Assembly: GCF_014805685.1 (NCBI RefSeq)
Contig: NC_060898.1
Span: 8,832,501-8,896,500 of the forward strand
Source: Silurus meridionalis
Taxonomy: Eukaryota; Chordata; Actinopteri; Siluriformes; Siluridae
DNA length: 64,000 bases
Direction of reading: 5' to 3'
Shown piece after piece: positions 42,985 to 57,044 of this stretch. The position numbers and the translations under genes were made by a program. The stretch's first letter is position 1. Each line of letters begins with the position of its first letter. Below the pieces are notes generated by a model. It saw nothing but the letters and a program-made list of their open reading frames with translations, searched no databases and was not told the origin of the DNA.

Positions 42985-44274
42985 CAACCCCAATTACAGG
43001 GATGCACAGGGATGCTGTGTAAAGTATAAGGAAATCAGAATGTAAACCCAATTGTTATTCACAATAGAAGATGCATATCAAATGTTAAATCTGATTAAAT
43101 GTACCATGTTATGGAAAAAGGCATAATTTTGAATTTGGCAACAGGCTCAACAAGTTGGGATGGGCAAAAATAGCTAAAAAATAAGTGGAACAGCTAGAAG
43201 AACATTTTGCAACTTAACTGGCAACAGTTGTCCAACATGATTGAAAAAAGAATACTATCATAGAGAGGTATAGTCTCTCAAAAGTAATGATGGTTAACCA
43301 GTCATGAAAAAAATGCAAATTGTTTAACAAATTTAAAATAATGTTCCTCAACATAAAATTAGGAAGACTGTAAATATCTCATATTCCACAGTAAACAATA
43401 TCATCAAAAGGTTTAAAGAATCTGAAGAAATCTGTGCTTTAAATCCACTGCATTAAATACAAGTTCAACATGTCATCTACAATTGCAGTTAAAGCTCTAT
43501 CTATGCAAAGAAAAGGCCATATGTTCCAGAAACACTGCCATCTTCTTGGGGCTAAAGTTAATTTAAAATTGACTCAGGCAAAGTGGAAAACTGTTCTGTG
43601 GCCTGAAAATTATTTGTGGTAACCACGGATGCTGCATTCACCAGACTAAAGAGATGATGGACCATCCGGATTGTTATCATCACACATAGTGCATTAGTGC
43701 CTATAGAATGGGCAGCTTGCACATCTGGAAAGGCACCATCAATGCTGAAAGGTATATATGGGTTTTAGAGCAACACGTGCTTCCATTTAGACTGTCTTTT
43801 TCAAGGAAAGAATTGCATATTTCACCAAACACAGCATACTTCATCTATTACAACAGCATGGTTTCATTAAAGAAGAACTTTCACCAACAGAATGGTGCAT
43901 TATGGAATGAAAAATATGACAAAGAAGAGGAGAACTGTTAAATAAATAGAATTCTGTATAAAAAAAAGGGACAGGATTCTTCTTCCAGAATTTCCAGAAA
44001 CTGGTCTCCTCAGTTTGCAGAAATATATATGGACTGTTCCCAGGTATATAGTGGATGCACAGTGGTAAACGTTGGCCTGTCCTAACTTATTTGAACCATC
44101 AAATAAAAAGTGCCTTTTTTTTTATTTTTATTAAAATGGTACATTTACATAGTTGAAACATTTGATATGTGTTCTATAGTAAGTAAAATATAGGTTTATA
44201 AGATTTGTGAATCATTGCATCCGGTTTTTATTTAAATTTTACCCAGTATCCCAACTTTTTTTGAATTGGGGTTA
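42985..44274 (+). mobile_element. Decayed Tc1/mariner-like transposon, long copy
   Basis: The left end is caaccccaattac at 42,985 after TA. The right end, ctttttttgaattggggtta, is its inverted match, followed by ta at 44,275-44,276. Interior phrases such as gggcagcttgcacatctgga and ggcaccatcaatgctgaaag (43,708-43,750) fit a fish Tc1-like transposase coding region (WKGTINAERYIWVLEQHVLP). The copy carries many stops. Length is about 1.29 kb. A shorter relative with the same ends lies at 57,345-57,733. Confidence 0.7.
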
Positions 44275-44282
44275 TAAGTATT

Positions 44283-45336
44283 GCTGCAAATAACGATTAT
44301 TTTGATAATGGATTAATCGGACGATACATTTTTCCGATTAGTCTGATCATTTTTATTTTTATTATTCAATGTTTTGCTTATTATAACTATATTAAACCCT
44401 AATTTGGGTTATCTATGTATAAAAGTAAACAAAAAATAATGCAAAAACTACATATTGAGTTTAACTATCTTTGATTTAGACATTTTAAAGCTTATAGTGG
44501 CTGCTTGTTGAGGAGTGCATGGGGGATTTTTCCTTCAATCAAATTAAATAAAAACATAAAAACAGCTTTTGAGTATGCAAGGTGAAGCAATTTGTGTAAA
44601 TCCACATCTATGTAGTACTTTGCAGATGACATATTAATACATTAATAATAATAATAATGCATCTAGAATATATAATTAATATAATTTTGTATAATAATTA
44701 GGTGATATATGCATAAATTAAATACACAAACATTAAAAACAAGCATCTGAACCTAGTAAAGCCACTGGAAATGACATTTGAAAACAGATAAGTTAACTGT
44801 TGTAGCAGGCAAACGCTATAAACAGAGTATGGAATAAAAAAACTGGCAAGCTAACAGGCTTGACTGAAAGAAAGTTAAAATATATGCATTGGTGTACAAA
44901 CGCATAATGATTCCCTGAAAACTACAACAGTGACTTAATATTGTGAGCATTTACTGCTGCTGTTATTTGCTGCTTTTAGATTTTGTATTAGTTTTCTTTT
45001 CGTGTGCCCATGCAGCACTGTGTAACTTCCATGCCACATAAGCTCAGCTTTGCACAACTTCCAGGTATAGTTTTCTCTGTTGTGTTTAATATAAAATGTT
45101 CCTATGCCTTGTGTTTAATATAAAATGCTCCCGTTGCCTTTGCCCATTGTAATACTGCCGGTTGACCCTATATTTCCGATTTTTGCAGGCGGCTGTGTTC
45201 TCTTGCAGTCACGCTAAAACGAAACTTAAACAGTCCAAATAATCGATAACGCCATTCGTTGACAACGAATTTCATTATCGATTATTATTGATTAGTTGTT
45301 GGGATTTTAATTGTAAGTTGTAGCTGCAATTCTTAT
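44283..45336. mobile_element. hAT-like nonautonomous element (putative)
   Basis: The left segment gctgcaaataacgattattt, with nearby gattaatcggacgatac, and the right segment ataatcgataacgccattcg, finishing gtagctgcaattc, form imperfect inverted ends. They are rich in 'cgatta' phrases, typical of a common fish hAT-type family (from memory). The interior (about 1 kb) is AT-rich and has no transposase motif. Confidence 0.4.
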
Positions 45337-46908
45337 TGTGTTGCATTAAGTGGATGTTACTTGAATAACTTGAAATATTTGCTATTGGAATACATTTAAG
45401 TATAAAGGATCATTCTTCAAAGTATAAATATAATATTTATCCTGCTACAGTGCACATTAACCGCTAGACCCACACTAGTATGATTGTAGTCTTTACACAA
45501 TACAGTAAACATATAAATGCAAGGCATGTGGCTTTCTTTAACAGTGAACATCATGAGGTCATACCATTTCATTATTCATGGAAGTGTTTTCCTTTTGCTG
45601 ATATATAGCTGGTGTTTAATTTTATTATATTTTCCATATGCTGTAAGTTTCCAGCCTCCATGGAACAACCCTGTTGCAAGATTTTTCCAGAGGCTTTTTA
45701 GTGTGTGTAACGACTTTGTATAATGATTGAAAAACCCAAAAAGAATTCTGAACCATTCTGGAAAATATGTTTCTGGAAACTTGCTAATAGGTAAAACATA
45801 TTTTATTCAGGAGTTTTATCTCTATTGCTGTGCATTGGCATTCAAGTAATACATTGAAGACAGCAATGAAGATAAACCTACTGAACTACTTTGAATTGTT
45901 CTGAAGTGTTTACTTGACATCATCTATAGACCTCTTGAACCACTACTTCATCCAAGATTCTCTGTCAAATACTAGAGCTGATTTTCAAGGTTTTTCCCTA
46001 TTCCCTGAGCTATGTCTGTATAAGCGATAATATAATGTTCTGTAAAATCTACATAGGGTTTCCTAATGCCATTTAAAACACCATTTAGCACAGAAACATA
46101 GCAATCCTAATAATTGTTTGTTGAACTTACTTTTAGGACAATAGTTAATAAAAATGTATATAAATAGTTGTAAAGTGTAAATAGAACATAATTAAAATAT
46201 TGTATAAATGACTTTTTTTTTGTTATTTTCAATTGACAAGAACTGATATGGGCCTCTGTGAGTGTGGCTGCATATTGGAGTGTGTGAGTTGTTTTCTTGG
46301 TTCCCAGACTGGGAACGCTAAAATTTGTGAGTTTTGTGTTTCAGGAGATAATATACACTATGAATAGTCTCTTTGACTGCTCTGTGTGTGAACCCCTCCT
46401 GTTTTATTATTATTAACAGGAAGAATGAGCAGGGTTTGGGACCCACACACAGCTAACATCAAACCATATCAAGCTACACATCTGCTTTCTTTGTAGTAAA
46501 ATGGTGTGCTTGCTTGCTCTGCATTAAACCTTGTATCTGACTTCACAAAAAAGGAAGGAAGGTTGCATTGTGATATACAGACATTTTGAACAGTTTTCTT
46601 CTAATAACATCTGGATAGAGTCATGAAGTCTATGGATCCTGTAGAAAAAAGACCAAGGGGGAAAAAAACAAGGAGAAAAAAAAAGGGAAAGAATGTGTTC
46701 CAGATGTTTTTATTCCTCTTCTGGTGGAATGAGGGAGAGGCAGAAGAAATAGTGTTTCATTTACAGAACAAACATGTCTCTCATGCGGAAAAGGAAGAAA
46801 AACGTTTTTGGAAGAAAAAGTTTTGCTACCTGGGGGGCTGGTAGGTGGGAGCAAGGGGTGTGAATTTCACACAGATAATAAAACAGCAGAATGAATCAAT
46901 GTGGTAGA

Positions 46909-46910
<2 letters not shown>

Positions 46911-46968
<58 letters not shown>
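46911..46968. repeat. (GT)n microsatellite
   Basis: About 29 perfect GT units in col5a1 intron 1. Confidence 0.97.
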
Positions 46969-46970
<2 letters not shown>

Positions 46971-47236
46971 AAGATTATGAGGACTTGGACTACACACTTA
47001 AAATAGTAAAATTTACATGTTGAATCAACGGTGTTCTATTGAATGTTGACCTTATAAGGGTGTGTGTTTGTGCATGTGTGGAAAATGTGTAATGCATTTT
47101 TTATTGTTTAGTAATTAAGATGCCAACTAAAACCTCAAACTCAATTGCAAGACTTTTCAAACAATACGTCATACTACTGCATCAGGAGAGTGAGTTGTGT
47201 CAAATTTATTCCACAGGGCTACTGCAAGAAGAGAGA

Positions 47237-47240
<4 letters not shown>

Positions 47241-47300
<60 letters not shown>

Positions 47301-47428
47301 GCTCTCAGAGGGAAAGCCCCATTTGAGCAGTCTGCATCTGATTACATGCAGTGTGTAAAAAGCATGTTTTGTATCAGAGGGTATTGGGAGTCTGAATGAC
47401 TTATAATGCTATAATGTGTGTATGTGTA

Positions 47429-47461
<33 letters not shown>
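47241..47461. repeat. Two (GT)n microsatellites
   Basis: (GT)29 at 47,241-47,298, and an imperfect (TG)n with TATG interruptions at about 47,413-47,461, separated by unique sequence. Confidence 0.95.
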
Positions 47462-47465
<4 letters not shown>

Positions 47466-48194
47466 GTGCTGATGATGCTGGGCTTTTCTAGCGAACCCGG
47501 TGCTTGGATGCAACTTTTTCAAATCTAAACGAGGGAATTATGGTTCTAGGAAAACTTTATGACCAGAACACTAATAAAACTTGTTAGTTTCATGACTGCC
47601 AGCAAAATAGGGACACATTCATATGGTAAATTGCATGAAACCTATATCACTACTTGCTTTTATTGCTGAAACTATTATACAAAACTAATAAAAAAATTCT
47701 AGATAATACAAATACTCAATCAACTGACTTACATATAACCAATTGATCTCCCTCAGTGTTTTCAATTATGATACATTTATTTAATAGAAACTGCTCAATT
47801 ATAAATCAAATGAGAGGATTGACATTTTTGTAAAGGCAAGCTTATTTCGATGAACACACAATTACCTTCCAGCACACATTTTTTGACAAAACAAAGCCAG
47901 GTCTTCTTTTTCTGTAAACTTTTGTAAAAGTTCCTATTTTCTTTTTTTTGTATGTTTTTAAACACTTTTTGATGTTTTGTTGTTTTGATATTATAAATAT
48001 GAAAGGAATGAATAAATTCTATAAATTGGTGATTGCATAAAACAAGGCACCTAACATTAGATACATTTCACAGTAAAATGTAATTTACTGTATGACCTTA
48101 GCAAACACTTGAAGACTAGTGGCACAGCTGGGCTAAATGGGTCAAAAAGTACCAATGGTTATTGTACCCACCAGTTTTTACAGTCTATGAACAA

Positions 48195-48198
<4 letters not shown>

Positions 48199-48255
<57 letters not shown>
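48199..48255. repeat. (GT)n microsatellite
   Basis: About 28 GT units ending in gcgcac, alternating purine-pyrimidine throughout. Confidence 0.97.
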
Positions 48256-48258
<3 letters not shown>

Positions 48259-48816
48259 ACGTTTATATAGAGAGAATGCCACACAGGTCTGGACAGGAGA
48301 GAAGGACTGTTAAAGCTCTATAATAGCATGGAAATCTGGCACTCCTTTGTATAGAATTGGAAGATCTCTTTGTGCCTCATGCACACACACAAAGTGAAGT
48401 ACTTTAAGTAATTGTACTTGCTTAAGTAATTGTACTTTATGAACTCCTTATACCTAAAATCCTGAGACATTTAATTGCTCATTGTAACTAGACACACATA
48501 CAGCTTGATTTATTAATTTATATGCAACAGTTTGTTTGTATTCATTTTTTCATGCAAGTTCAGTTTTCTTTTTTGTTGTTTGGTTTAACACCTTAAAGAG
48601 TTAAGTTTCTATTCCAGAGCCTCCAATCCCAGACAAGCTATACAATACATATTTGCCAGTGCTGATGTGGTGAAGTTAATGTTTCAGCAAATAGGAAATT
48701 AAAGACAAGAATCAGGTTACAGAAGAAAAAAAGGCTTTATTTTGCCACGTTTACTTTTCAGTCTAAAGAGCATTAAAGCAAATATAATCACACATGCTTG
48801 CACACATGGTTTTGTG

Positions 48817-48820
<4 letters not shown>

Positions 48821-48878
<58 letters not shown>
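48821..48878. repeat. (CT)n microsatellite
   Basis: About 29 perfect TC units. The Leu/Ser-repeat open frames over it are artefacts. Confidence 0.97.
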
Positions 48879-48880
<2 letters not shown>

Positions 48881-49039
48881 ACATCTCTCAGCTCTTTCCT
48901 TTTTATCCCTTTTGCTGCTCTGAGAACACTTTTAAGTAAAACTCAGCACAGGTGTGTGATCCTTACCCCTCACCCTCTGCGGCTCTGCTGTCTATTCATA
49001 AACTGGTGCTCCAGCATGCACACTTCCAAAGCTGATTAA

Positions 49040-49350
49040 CAGTCACTGCCACTTTAATAGGAACATCTGCATTTTAATATAGTTACTCAATCAGTCAGCC
49101 TTTCAGCAGCAGCACAAGGTTTATATAATGTAGATAAAGAAGAAAATCTTCAGGTAATGTTTACATACAACCTACACATACAGGAGCAGATAAAAAATAA
49201 CATAAAGTGAGCAGCCATTTTGTGTTGGGAATACCTTGTTAAAGAGAGTGGTCAGTGGAGAATGGCCAGAATTGTTTCAGACCAGCTAGGAAGGCTACAG
49301 TAGCTTAAACTGCCATTCTATCATGGCCCATCTATGTTTGTAGTAGATGG
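49040..49350 (+). mobile_element. Tc1-like transposon fragment
   Basis: The plus strand retains phrases of a Tc1-like transposase N-terminal region: gagcagccattttgtgttgg; ccttgttaaagagagtggtc; agtggagaatggccagaatt; aggaaggctacagtagctta. These correspond to a '(N/S)TLL(M)REVNGEWPD' type coding stretch. The fragment also has an upstream 'actttaatagga' phrase typical of this family's terminal region. No right end and no catalytic core are recognised. Confidence 0.55.
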
Positions 49351-50607
49351 GTTGCAAGAGCAAACGATCACGTTAGGTGTTGGATTCTTGTGATATGTTG
49401 TGGTATGTTTTATGCTAAATAGTATATATATATCCACTCATGGGGTTTCTTCCAGCACTCATGTTATCATGTTTGAACGCTTAGTTGAGCAGTGCAATGA
49501 GTCATCATTTCTAACCACAGGAATGCAAAATTTTATTTTGGAAATCTGTCTCACACTACAAAACAAGTTGCTAATTCTTTCTTTATTACATCTTTTATTA
49601 CTGTGTGTTTTAAACTGAAAGACAAAAGACAGACATGAAGAGTAATATTAAAGCCTAACATGCTGACTCCACTTTTTCAGCATTCAGCATGGCGGAGCAG
49701 ATAAAAATACAAATGACAGAGCACTCAACAAATATACTATGTTATGGCCAGGAAGAGAAGAGAAGGAGAGGCCATGACAAGGAGGATGCTATTTTCAGGG
49801 TTTTGGGTGTAAAGGTTTGTTTGTCTCTGCCATACCAGAATATAAAATAGTAGAGCCAATGATGGATATTTTACCTAATTGAAAAGAGAGGAAAGGGGCT
49901 TTGAGCACATGGAGATAATGAATTAGCAGACAATGGCACTATTCACTGTGGTTTGGTTGCTCATGTCATGATCTATAACCCTGGTGCTGATGACCCAACA
50001 TCATTTGTTAGCCTCTGAAGTAAATCTTAACTATTTAAACTCTGTCCCAATATCCCCCATTGAAAGAGCTGTAAACAAAAAAAGAAAAGACTCTGTTATA
50101 AGCAATATAAACCTTTTTTAATGGATCTAAATATGCACATTTGTGGATCCTCATGATAGCAGGTGTGTTGGTGTATGAGTTTTTTCAATTTTTATTTTAA
50201 TGATAGAAATGGAGAAATTTCACTTCATGTGTTGGACAGATAATTTTTCAGATTCTTCCACTTCAAGTAAAAATTTAAAGGCATCATGCTTGTCTCAAAA
50301 CAGAAGGTAAAGGTTAAGAGGAGCTGTCCATCACATGTTCAGGGCAGTCATTGAGCTGTCAGTAAAGGCTATAATCTCACCCTCGGCTACAGGTCAGCCT
50401 GATGCCTGGTCAAAATGCTCTCCAAATTTGTAATTTAATAACAACTCATGGTTTTCACCAATCTTTCACCTGGCTTATTTAGTGGATTAAATTATAATTA
50501 TTAGTTACTTTTGTTAAATTCTTATCATGTACATTATTCAAATTGAGATATAAATGAGAAAATAATGTTTAAAAACTTCCAATTCTTTTAATCAGGCATG
50601 ATGTATA

Positions 50608-50608
<1 letters not shown>

Positions 50609-50662
<54 letters not shown>
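50609..50662. repeat. (TG)n microsatellite
   Basis: About 27 TG units in intron 1. Confidence 0.97.
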
Positions 50663-50664
<2 letters not shown>

Positions 50665-51481
50665 CTTTTAAACATGTCAAGTCAGATTTTCCATTACAGA
50701 TAGATAAAAAGGAAGCGAGAATGTTAGAGATGAGGGTGACAGGAAGAGAAAGCCTATACTTATTGGCTTACTTTCAATACCAGAATAAGTGAGAGCATGT
50801 TTTATGTAAACTAGATGCATATGAGGGGAAACTTGGCATGTGAATGATACATATGGGAATAAATAATTATTGTGCAGGAGCATGTTTTTATGCAGCAGAA
50901 ACCGATTCATCATTTGGGCTCAATTCATGCCTTGATATCATACAACAGTTATTTGTTATAGTAACATTTGTTATGTTAACAGAAATCAGAAACAGCACTA
51001 AGAACTGCACTCATGTCTACACAGAGTTGTGAATGTGCGTGAGTATGTGCACCTCAACAAGATTTTTTCTTGCTGTGTTTGTCAGTAAGTAAAAGAAAGC
51101 AATGAGGGAGTTGGGGATTCTCTCTTTTTCTTTATTTGCTGCCAACTCATTTTCTGCCGTCTCCTTCATTTTGACATTTAACTCATGAGTTCCTGGAGTG
51201 ATTTCACTGACTAGTCAGATTCCTTCCTTAAGAGCAGGGTCTTTTAGAATCATTGTTGTGAATAAAAGAAGCACTAGCTTCTTTTACATACATATTAAAA
51301 TGAGTAACAATGCAAAACAAAACCTCTAAAAAGTATAATTTACTAAACCACATCTTAATCTTAACTTTTCAGCTGAGTTGACTTGAACAAGTGATTGCAA
51401 CCAATAACTGGTAGCATGACACTGTTAAATTAATATGCAAAATATACATTATTCTATTTTTATTTTTAGGAAAACACTTCA

Positions 51482-51897
51482 GAAAATTTATTTCCCAAAC
51501 TTTTTTGCGCCACGGACCGGATTAATGTCAGAAAATATTTTTACGGATTTTCATAGTATTTTCTAAATATAATAATAAATGTGAATCCACTGAGTAGTTT
51601 TTGTTTATTTTGTTAGCTTGAGAGTTTCAATTTAGCGGTAATGTATTATGTGTTAGTTGCTGGAGCAGCCCCTTTAAGAAGGTAGCGGAAGTAAGTAAGA
51701 CATGTGACCGACACAAGCATCTTGACATGCATCAAGAGTGAGTCATAGACAGATGTGGCAGAGAGAATCCGGTAATTTTCCAAAATAAAACATTGTTCAG
51801 AATCAGATAATGAATAAAATAGAAATAATGTAAGTTATGTATTCTTTCTGTGCGGCCCGGTACCAATTGAACCCAGGGATTGGGGAGCACTGCTGTA
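51482..51897. mobile_element. hAT-like miniature element (putative)
   Basis: The left part ttcccaaacttttttgcgcc, with acggaccggattaatgtcag, and the right part cggcccggtaccaattgaac, with gattggggagcactgctgta, match the two ends of a widespread fish/vertebrate nonautonomous repeat of the 'cagtggttcccaaac' type. The interior is short and noncoding. The family call is from memory. Confidence 0.5.
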
Positions 51898-51924
51898 GAC
51901 CATGTCAAGCATTCACCTGGAGAA

Positions 51925-51929
<5 letters not shown>

Positions 51930-51996
<67 letters not shown>
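51930..51996. repeat. (GT)n microsatellite
   Basis: About 33 perfect GT units. Confidence 0.97.
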
Positions 51997-52000
<4 letters not shown>

Positions 52001-52049
52001 GGAATGTTAATCCTGAGAAGTAAACTGCCTAAACTCACAGAATCCAGGG

Positions 52050-52065
52050 TTCTTCTCCTGCTGTT

Positions 52066-52123
<58 letters not shown>

Positions 52124-52137
52124 CTTCTCCTGCTGTT

Positions 52138-52217
<80 letters not shown>

Positions 52218-52252
52218 TGTGTGTATGTGTATGTATGTATGTCTGTGTGTGT
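52050..52252. repeat. Compound repeat: ttcttctcctgctgtttat + (GT)n, duplicated
   Basis: The 19-mer ttcttctcctgctgtttat occurs at 52,050-52,068 and 52,122-52,140, each followed by a long (GT)n tract (to 52,122, and 52,144-52,214). The second tract ends in imperfect GT/ATGT repeats to 52,252. The unit of 72 bp appears to have duplicated, with later expansion of the second GT tract. The 118-codon Cys-Val open frame here is spurious. Confidence 0.93.
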
Positions 52253-53159
52253 GAATGAGCACTATCATAGTGAGCACATTTACTGGGACATGTTGTGACT
52301 CACTGCTGCTTTCTGGCTTCAGCAGATGTGGAGAACAGGAGAACAGGGCTGGACTGGCTTTCAGTTAAAATGCAGACTGGTCCGCCCCATTATGGGTGTA
52401 ACTGTTGGATGATTTGGACTGATGCATTGATTTAATAAGCACCAATTTAGATGACTAAATAAATGTACTCAACAGCTTATTTTATTCCTGAAGAATGGTT
52501 TAAGCTAATGGCTTTTAAAAAAAATCTAGTTTAATCAGCTTTTAATAGATGTTTGATTCTACTGAGCATTTAGCATAATACTGAAGCTACAATGAGTAAC
52601 AATGTACTTCTTGAGTACTTCTTGAGTTTTGGTCTGTGCCAGCTTCATACGTTCTCTTCTTGCTACTGCCTCTTTGTTTGAACCTGTCCTCACTGTACTA
52701 ATGTCCAGTAAAATTATATGGAATTGATGCTATTTATAGTGTGCTCGCATATTTTTACATCCTTAATGTAATTAAACATAAACATTTTTGCTTGGCTGCA
52801 AAAGTAAAATTTTATATTAAGCAGTCGTTTTGTGACTCAACTTCATGATTGTTGAATCTAAACTCCATTTGCTGAAGCTGAAGCCTGATTAGAAAGAACA
52901 GTCCTGTACTGAGAAAAAAATGGAAACTTATATTTTCATTATATAAGGGGAGTTTTTTAATTTGAATTAAAATCATACACTGTCATTGTGAGATGAAAGC
53001 AAACAGAAAGGAAGGAAACATTGCTAAAGATTAAGGGTAAAGACTTTGTGTTGCATGCGGTTTTGTCTGTGTGTTGGGGGGGTCCTTGGTGCTTGGGGAA
53101 GTACCGTCTAGCACAAAGAGCTGTGATGAGAACCAGTTTCTCATTTTATGTGAAAAGCT

Positions 53160-53162
<3 letters not shown>

Positions 53163-53190
<28 letters not shown>
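53163..53190. repeat. (GA)n microsatellite
   Basis: About 14 GA units. Confidence 0.95.
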
Positions 53191-54757
53191 ATAAGCGAAA
53201 GAGACGATGGTAACTCAATGGGACATTTCCAATAAAGAAAAATCTAAGTAATTAAAGGAATCACAATATAATGTCATTATAGAAAGTTCCAAGCAAAAAT
53301 ACATTTATAACTAAACCTATTCACTATGCCATCATTGTGTAAAATTACATGATTCACTGTTGTTGGTTTTCGCCACAACCAGGAATAAAATCTTAGCAGG
53401 CAATAGGTTAGATTAAAAGTAGATCCCAACAACAGAAAACTTGAAACTCTGTAAAAAAAAAAAAAAATGCAGACCATCTCATCCATATAGAAGCTGTTGC
53501 AAATAAGTTGCATGCAAACATTTGTTTTTGTGAGTCAAACATTTGTTTCTTGTGATTCTAGAAGATACTGTTTTACTAAAACAAGTGTGTAAACCATTCT
53601 GAATATGGAATATGCCAATAAGGTTAATTTGTTTAAAATACTAGATAACAGTGAATGTTTAAATATCATGATGGAGGGAATTGTGGTTGTGGAATCAGTG
53701 AGGGACTCAGGTATATCTTAGACAAAAACAACTAACACAATATCACCACATATTAGAGGGTGGCTGGAATAGTGCAGTTATGCAGCACTAATTTATTGGA
53801 AATACTTTACTAATACATGTCATGTTTTACATCAAATAGTAAATGTCCTCATGCATATCATAAAGTTAAAAGCTTTTGACACTTCCAAATATTCAAGTCC
53901 ATACCAATTGTTATTGGTAGTTCTGTGGTACTAACATCTGATCGCCAAAAAACATATACTGGCTGCAATTATGCAGGAATTGCTGCAAATAGGGAGCTGA
54001 TCTTATATGTAGGTGGAGATCATTTTCCCTATTATTGCAAGCATTTGTATAACAGTGTGAACAAATTACAGTGTTAAAATGTCTTTCAGAAAGCACACAT
54101 AAACTGTCATATAATGTAAGTATAAGCAGATGCAAGTGTAGATATTTTTTTGATACATGCTAGTAAATACAAATAAACAAAACAAAACAAAACAAAAAAA
54201 TAGACCACACAACAAAGCTAACAATGAAACAAGAACTATAGCCTGAACCATGAACAAGAAGCACTATTAATGACAAGAGCAAGACAGTGAGAAACACAGA
54301 ATCAAGAACTTAAATAGTTACACTATTTAGTTGAAACATGAAACAAGTGTGATCAGTGTAGCATGTAACGTAGAATGTGGAGGTGCAATGGCTGATGTAA
54401 AACATAGTTCAGGGACATTATCCCGACAGAGGTCCCCTCAAATATGCGGCTCCTGACACGCAAATCCCTTCCAGGGGGTCCTGGGAGGCCAGAGGTGCTA
54501 TCCCCTGCTCCATGTTAGCCTTAAAGCTCACAGGGGGAGCAGAGCCAGATGGGGAAATGATGCTTTCTGTGAGGCAAGTAGCGTGAGCAACGTCCTTAGC
54601 TCAGCAAGAAGGCAGAGCAATGTCATCAGCCAAGCAGAGCAGAGGACTTTCTGCCCAACCTATTTGCTAAGTGCTTAGATAAAAAAAAAAGTCAAATTTA
54701 AAGATAACATTTTTCCTGTCTGCAAATTTATTTTCACTTGTGTCAACAAGCTGAGTG

Positions 54758-54867
<110 letters not shown>

Positions 54868-55038
54868 AAGACAAATTGATTAATATGAATCAGAAAACTG
54901 GAACACACGCATACAAAAACACACACAAACGCACACCTACCTATCTACCTACCTAAGAAAATGTGCCGTGGTATCAATGTTGTCTCAGTATACAACTAAT
55001 GCTGTTTTTTCACTCTTCTGTGGCTCCTCTTTAAGAGG

Positions 55039-55041
<3 letters not shown>

Positions 55042-55072
<31 letters not shown>

Positions 55073-55159
55073 AGATACAAGAAATACAAAAGTGTAATAA
55101 GACAAGACTGAGGCCTGAACTGAACTGTACTTTGTGGTTGAGCTCTCATTAAAATCCTC

Positions 55160-55212
<53 letters not shown>
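55042..55212. repeat. Opposed (CA)n and (TG)n microsatellites
   Basis: (CA)n at 55,042-55,072 and (TG)n at 55,161-55,212 are about 90 bp apart. On one strand they are complementary and could pair as a long hairpin. Confidence 0.95.
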
Positions 55213-55215
<3 letters not shown>

Positions 55216-56783
55216 ATGTCTGGGACGGTTTAGATGTTGTACAAACCTGCAGATACATTTTATGTAACCACACTAAGCTGTAAAAGATAAAAATGTAGCA
55301 CATATCAAATGTTTTGCATGTGCTCACACTCCAATTGCTGACTATATAAAAACACATACAAATATTGTGTACAATCACTTTTAATATGCATTTCAATTAT
55401 TCTGAGAAAAATACATTCCAGCTAAGAAATGTTTGTTTCTAGGGTATGTTTTCAGCAAAGAGTTTTGCCTCAACTGATATTTAAAGAATATGTTAACCTT
55501 TGATAACCAAATTGTGTAGGCTTGGTTTAACTTATTTTACAAATCTTAGAAAGTTTTTAAGTGTTTATCAGCGATAAATTCAGATAAAATCTTACTCAGA
55601 TAAAACTTATTTAAGAATTGTTTTAAGACATGTATATGCAATGCTTTGCCATTAGTAGAAGTTTGCTACTTTGCTGTGAACCATAAGAATGATTTCTATC
55701 TTTTGTCTGTCAGCAGGTCATAAAGCTGTCTTGTTGCTTGCACAAACCTACATAGACGAACAGAAAAAAAACCTCATTATATACTTCTCATTCTGATCAA
55801 ATTATGAACACTGCACTGTGCTTACATGCTCTGGTTTATTTTGCAAACAGGGTTATGAGCCTAGGTTGGCTTGTAAGTAAGGTTAATGATCAACAATTAG
55901 CAATCATCAAACCGCACAATGTAGTTAACATACACAAACACACACACCACAAATTGAGCTCTGTAATAGCTTTTTCTTTTTTTTTTTTTGCGACATAACT
56001 TTAATAAGAAATCAGCCATTTTATACCTTTTAAAATGTAGTTATTAATCAATTGCATAGGGGGGTGTTTGATGCCACGCCAGAGTTCAAGGGTAAATGAT
56101 TCAGGAGTGAATGTGTTTGAACCTTATATACTTTTGTGCTTAGCAATCCCAACATGGTCTTCAGATCCATGAGTCCAGTTTGGGGGGTCATGGCTCAGAA
56201 AGCAGTATTGTTTTTCTCAACATTATTTTAAGCAACATCAGTTTGGATTGGAATGCAAAAATGTTAAATTTTTATAATTTCAAAGTTGCTGTACAAACAT
56301 TTGCAGAAGCTGACAAGAAATTAAATACACCAGAAATGTGTTAAAACATGTTGCTAATTATAGAAATATAACCCTGCTTTGCAAACCACAAGGCCTGTTA
56401 TTCTGTTACTACATGGAGGACAATATAAAGTGATTCATGTTACATTAATCATCCACAGAGATTCAAACCAATGAATTATTGCATAGACAGAGCAGATTGT
56501 TCTGGCTTACATTATCAGTTGTATACTGAGCCTGATTTTATACAGGTGCAGGAGATTTTATTGGAAGAGTAAAGTCATAAGATCTTTGACAGCTGAGCTA
56601 ACTTCAACAGCTATCCATTTTATACATTTAATACATAATGACCTGATTGTCCAAATGGAGAAACCAGTTGAGGGAAAACAGCTGCACATGATGCGTATAT
56701 AAGCATGTTATAGGTATGTACTTACTGTAGAATCATTATAGTGAGACGTTCAGGTGACTCCATTAAACATCCCCTTGTGCATT

Positions 56784-56992
56784 TTGTGTGTGTGTGTGTG
56801 TGTGTGTATGCTCTGATGTGTGTCTGATGTGTGTGGGATTTGGCATAGGTCGTGTGGGTGCTGGCTGACCCCTAAATATCTCCAAATGCTCTCTCTCTCA
56901 CACACACATAGAGAACCATGTATAGATACAGGTGACCGCTGCAGTGATATTTCTGAAATGCTGCTTGAACTATTTGACTCCAGCTAGTGAAA

Positions 56993-57043
<51 letters not shown>
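56784..57043. repeat. Two (GT)n microsatellites
   Basis: Short (GT)n at 56,784-56,807 and longer (GT)n at about 56,994-57,043. Confidence 0.95.

Positions 57044-57044
<1 letters not shown>

Noticed and set aside
46623..46854. Lys-rich plus-strand and Ser/Phe-rich minus-strand open frames
   Set aside because: Purine-rich low-complexity intronic sequence; no motif and no splice logic.
51902..52258. 118-codon open frame of alternating Cys-Val, and similar frames over other GT/CT tracts
   Set aside because: Dinucleotide repeats have no stops in most frames. The 'proteins' are pure CV, LS, RE or TH repeats with no other support.
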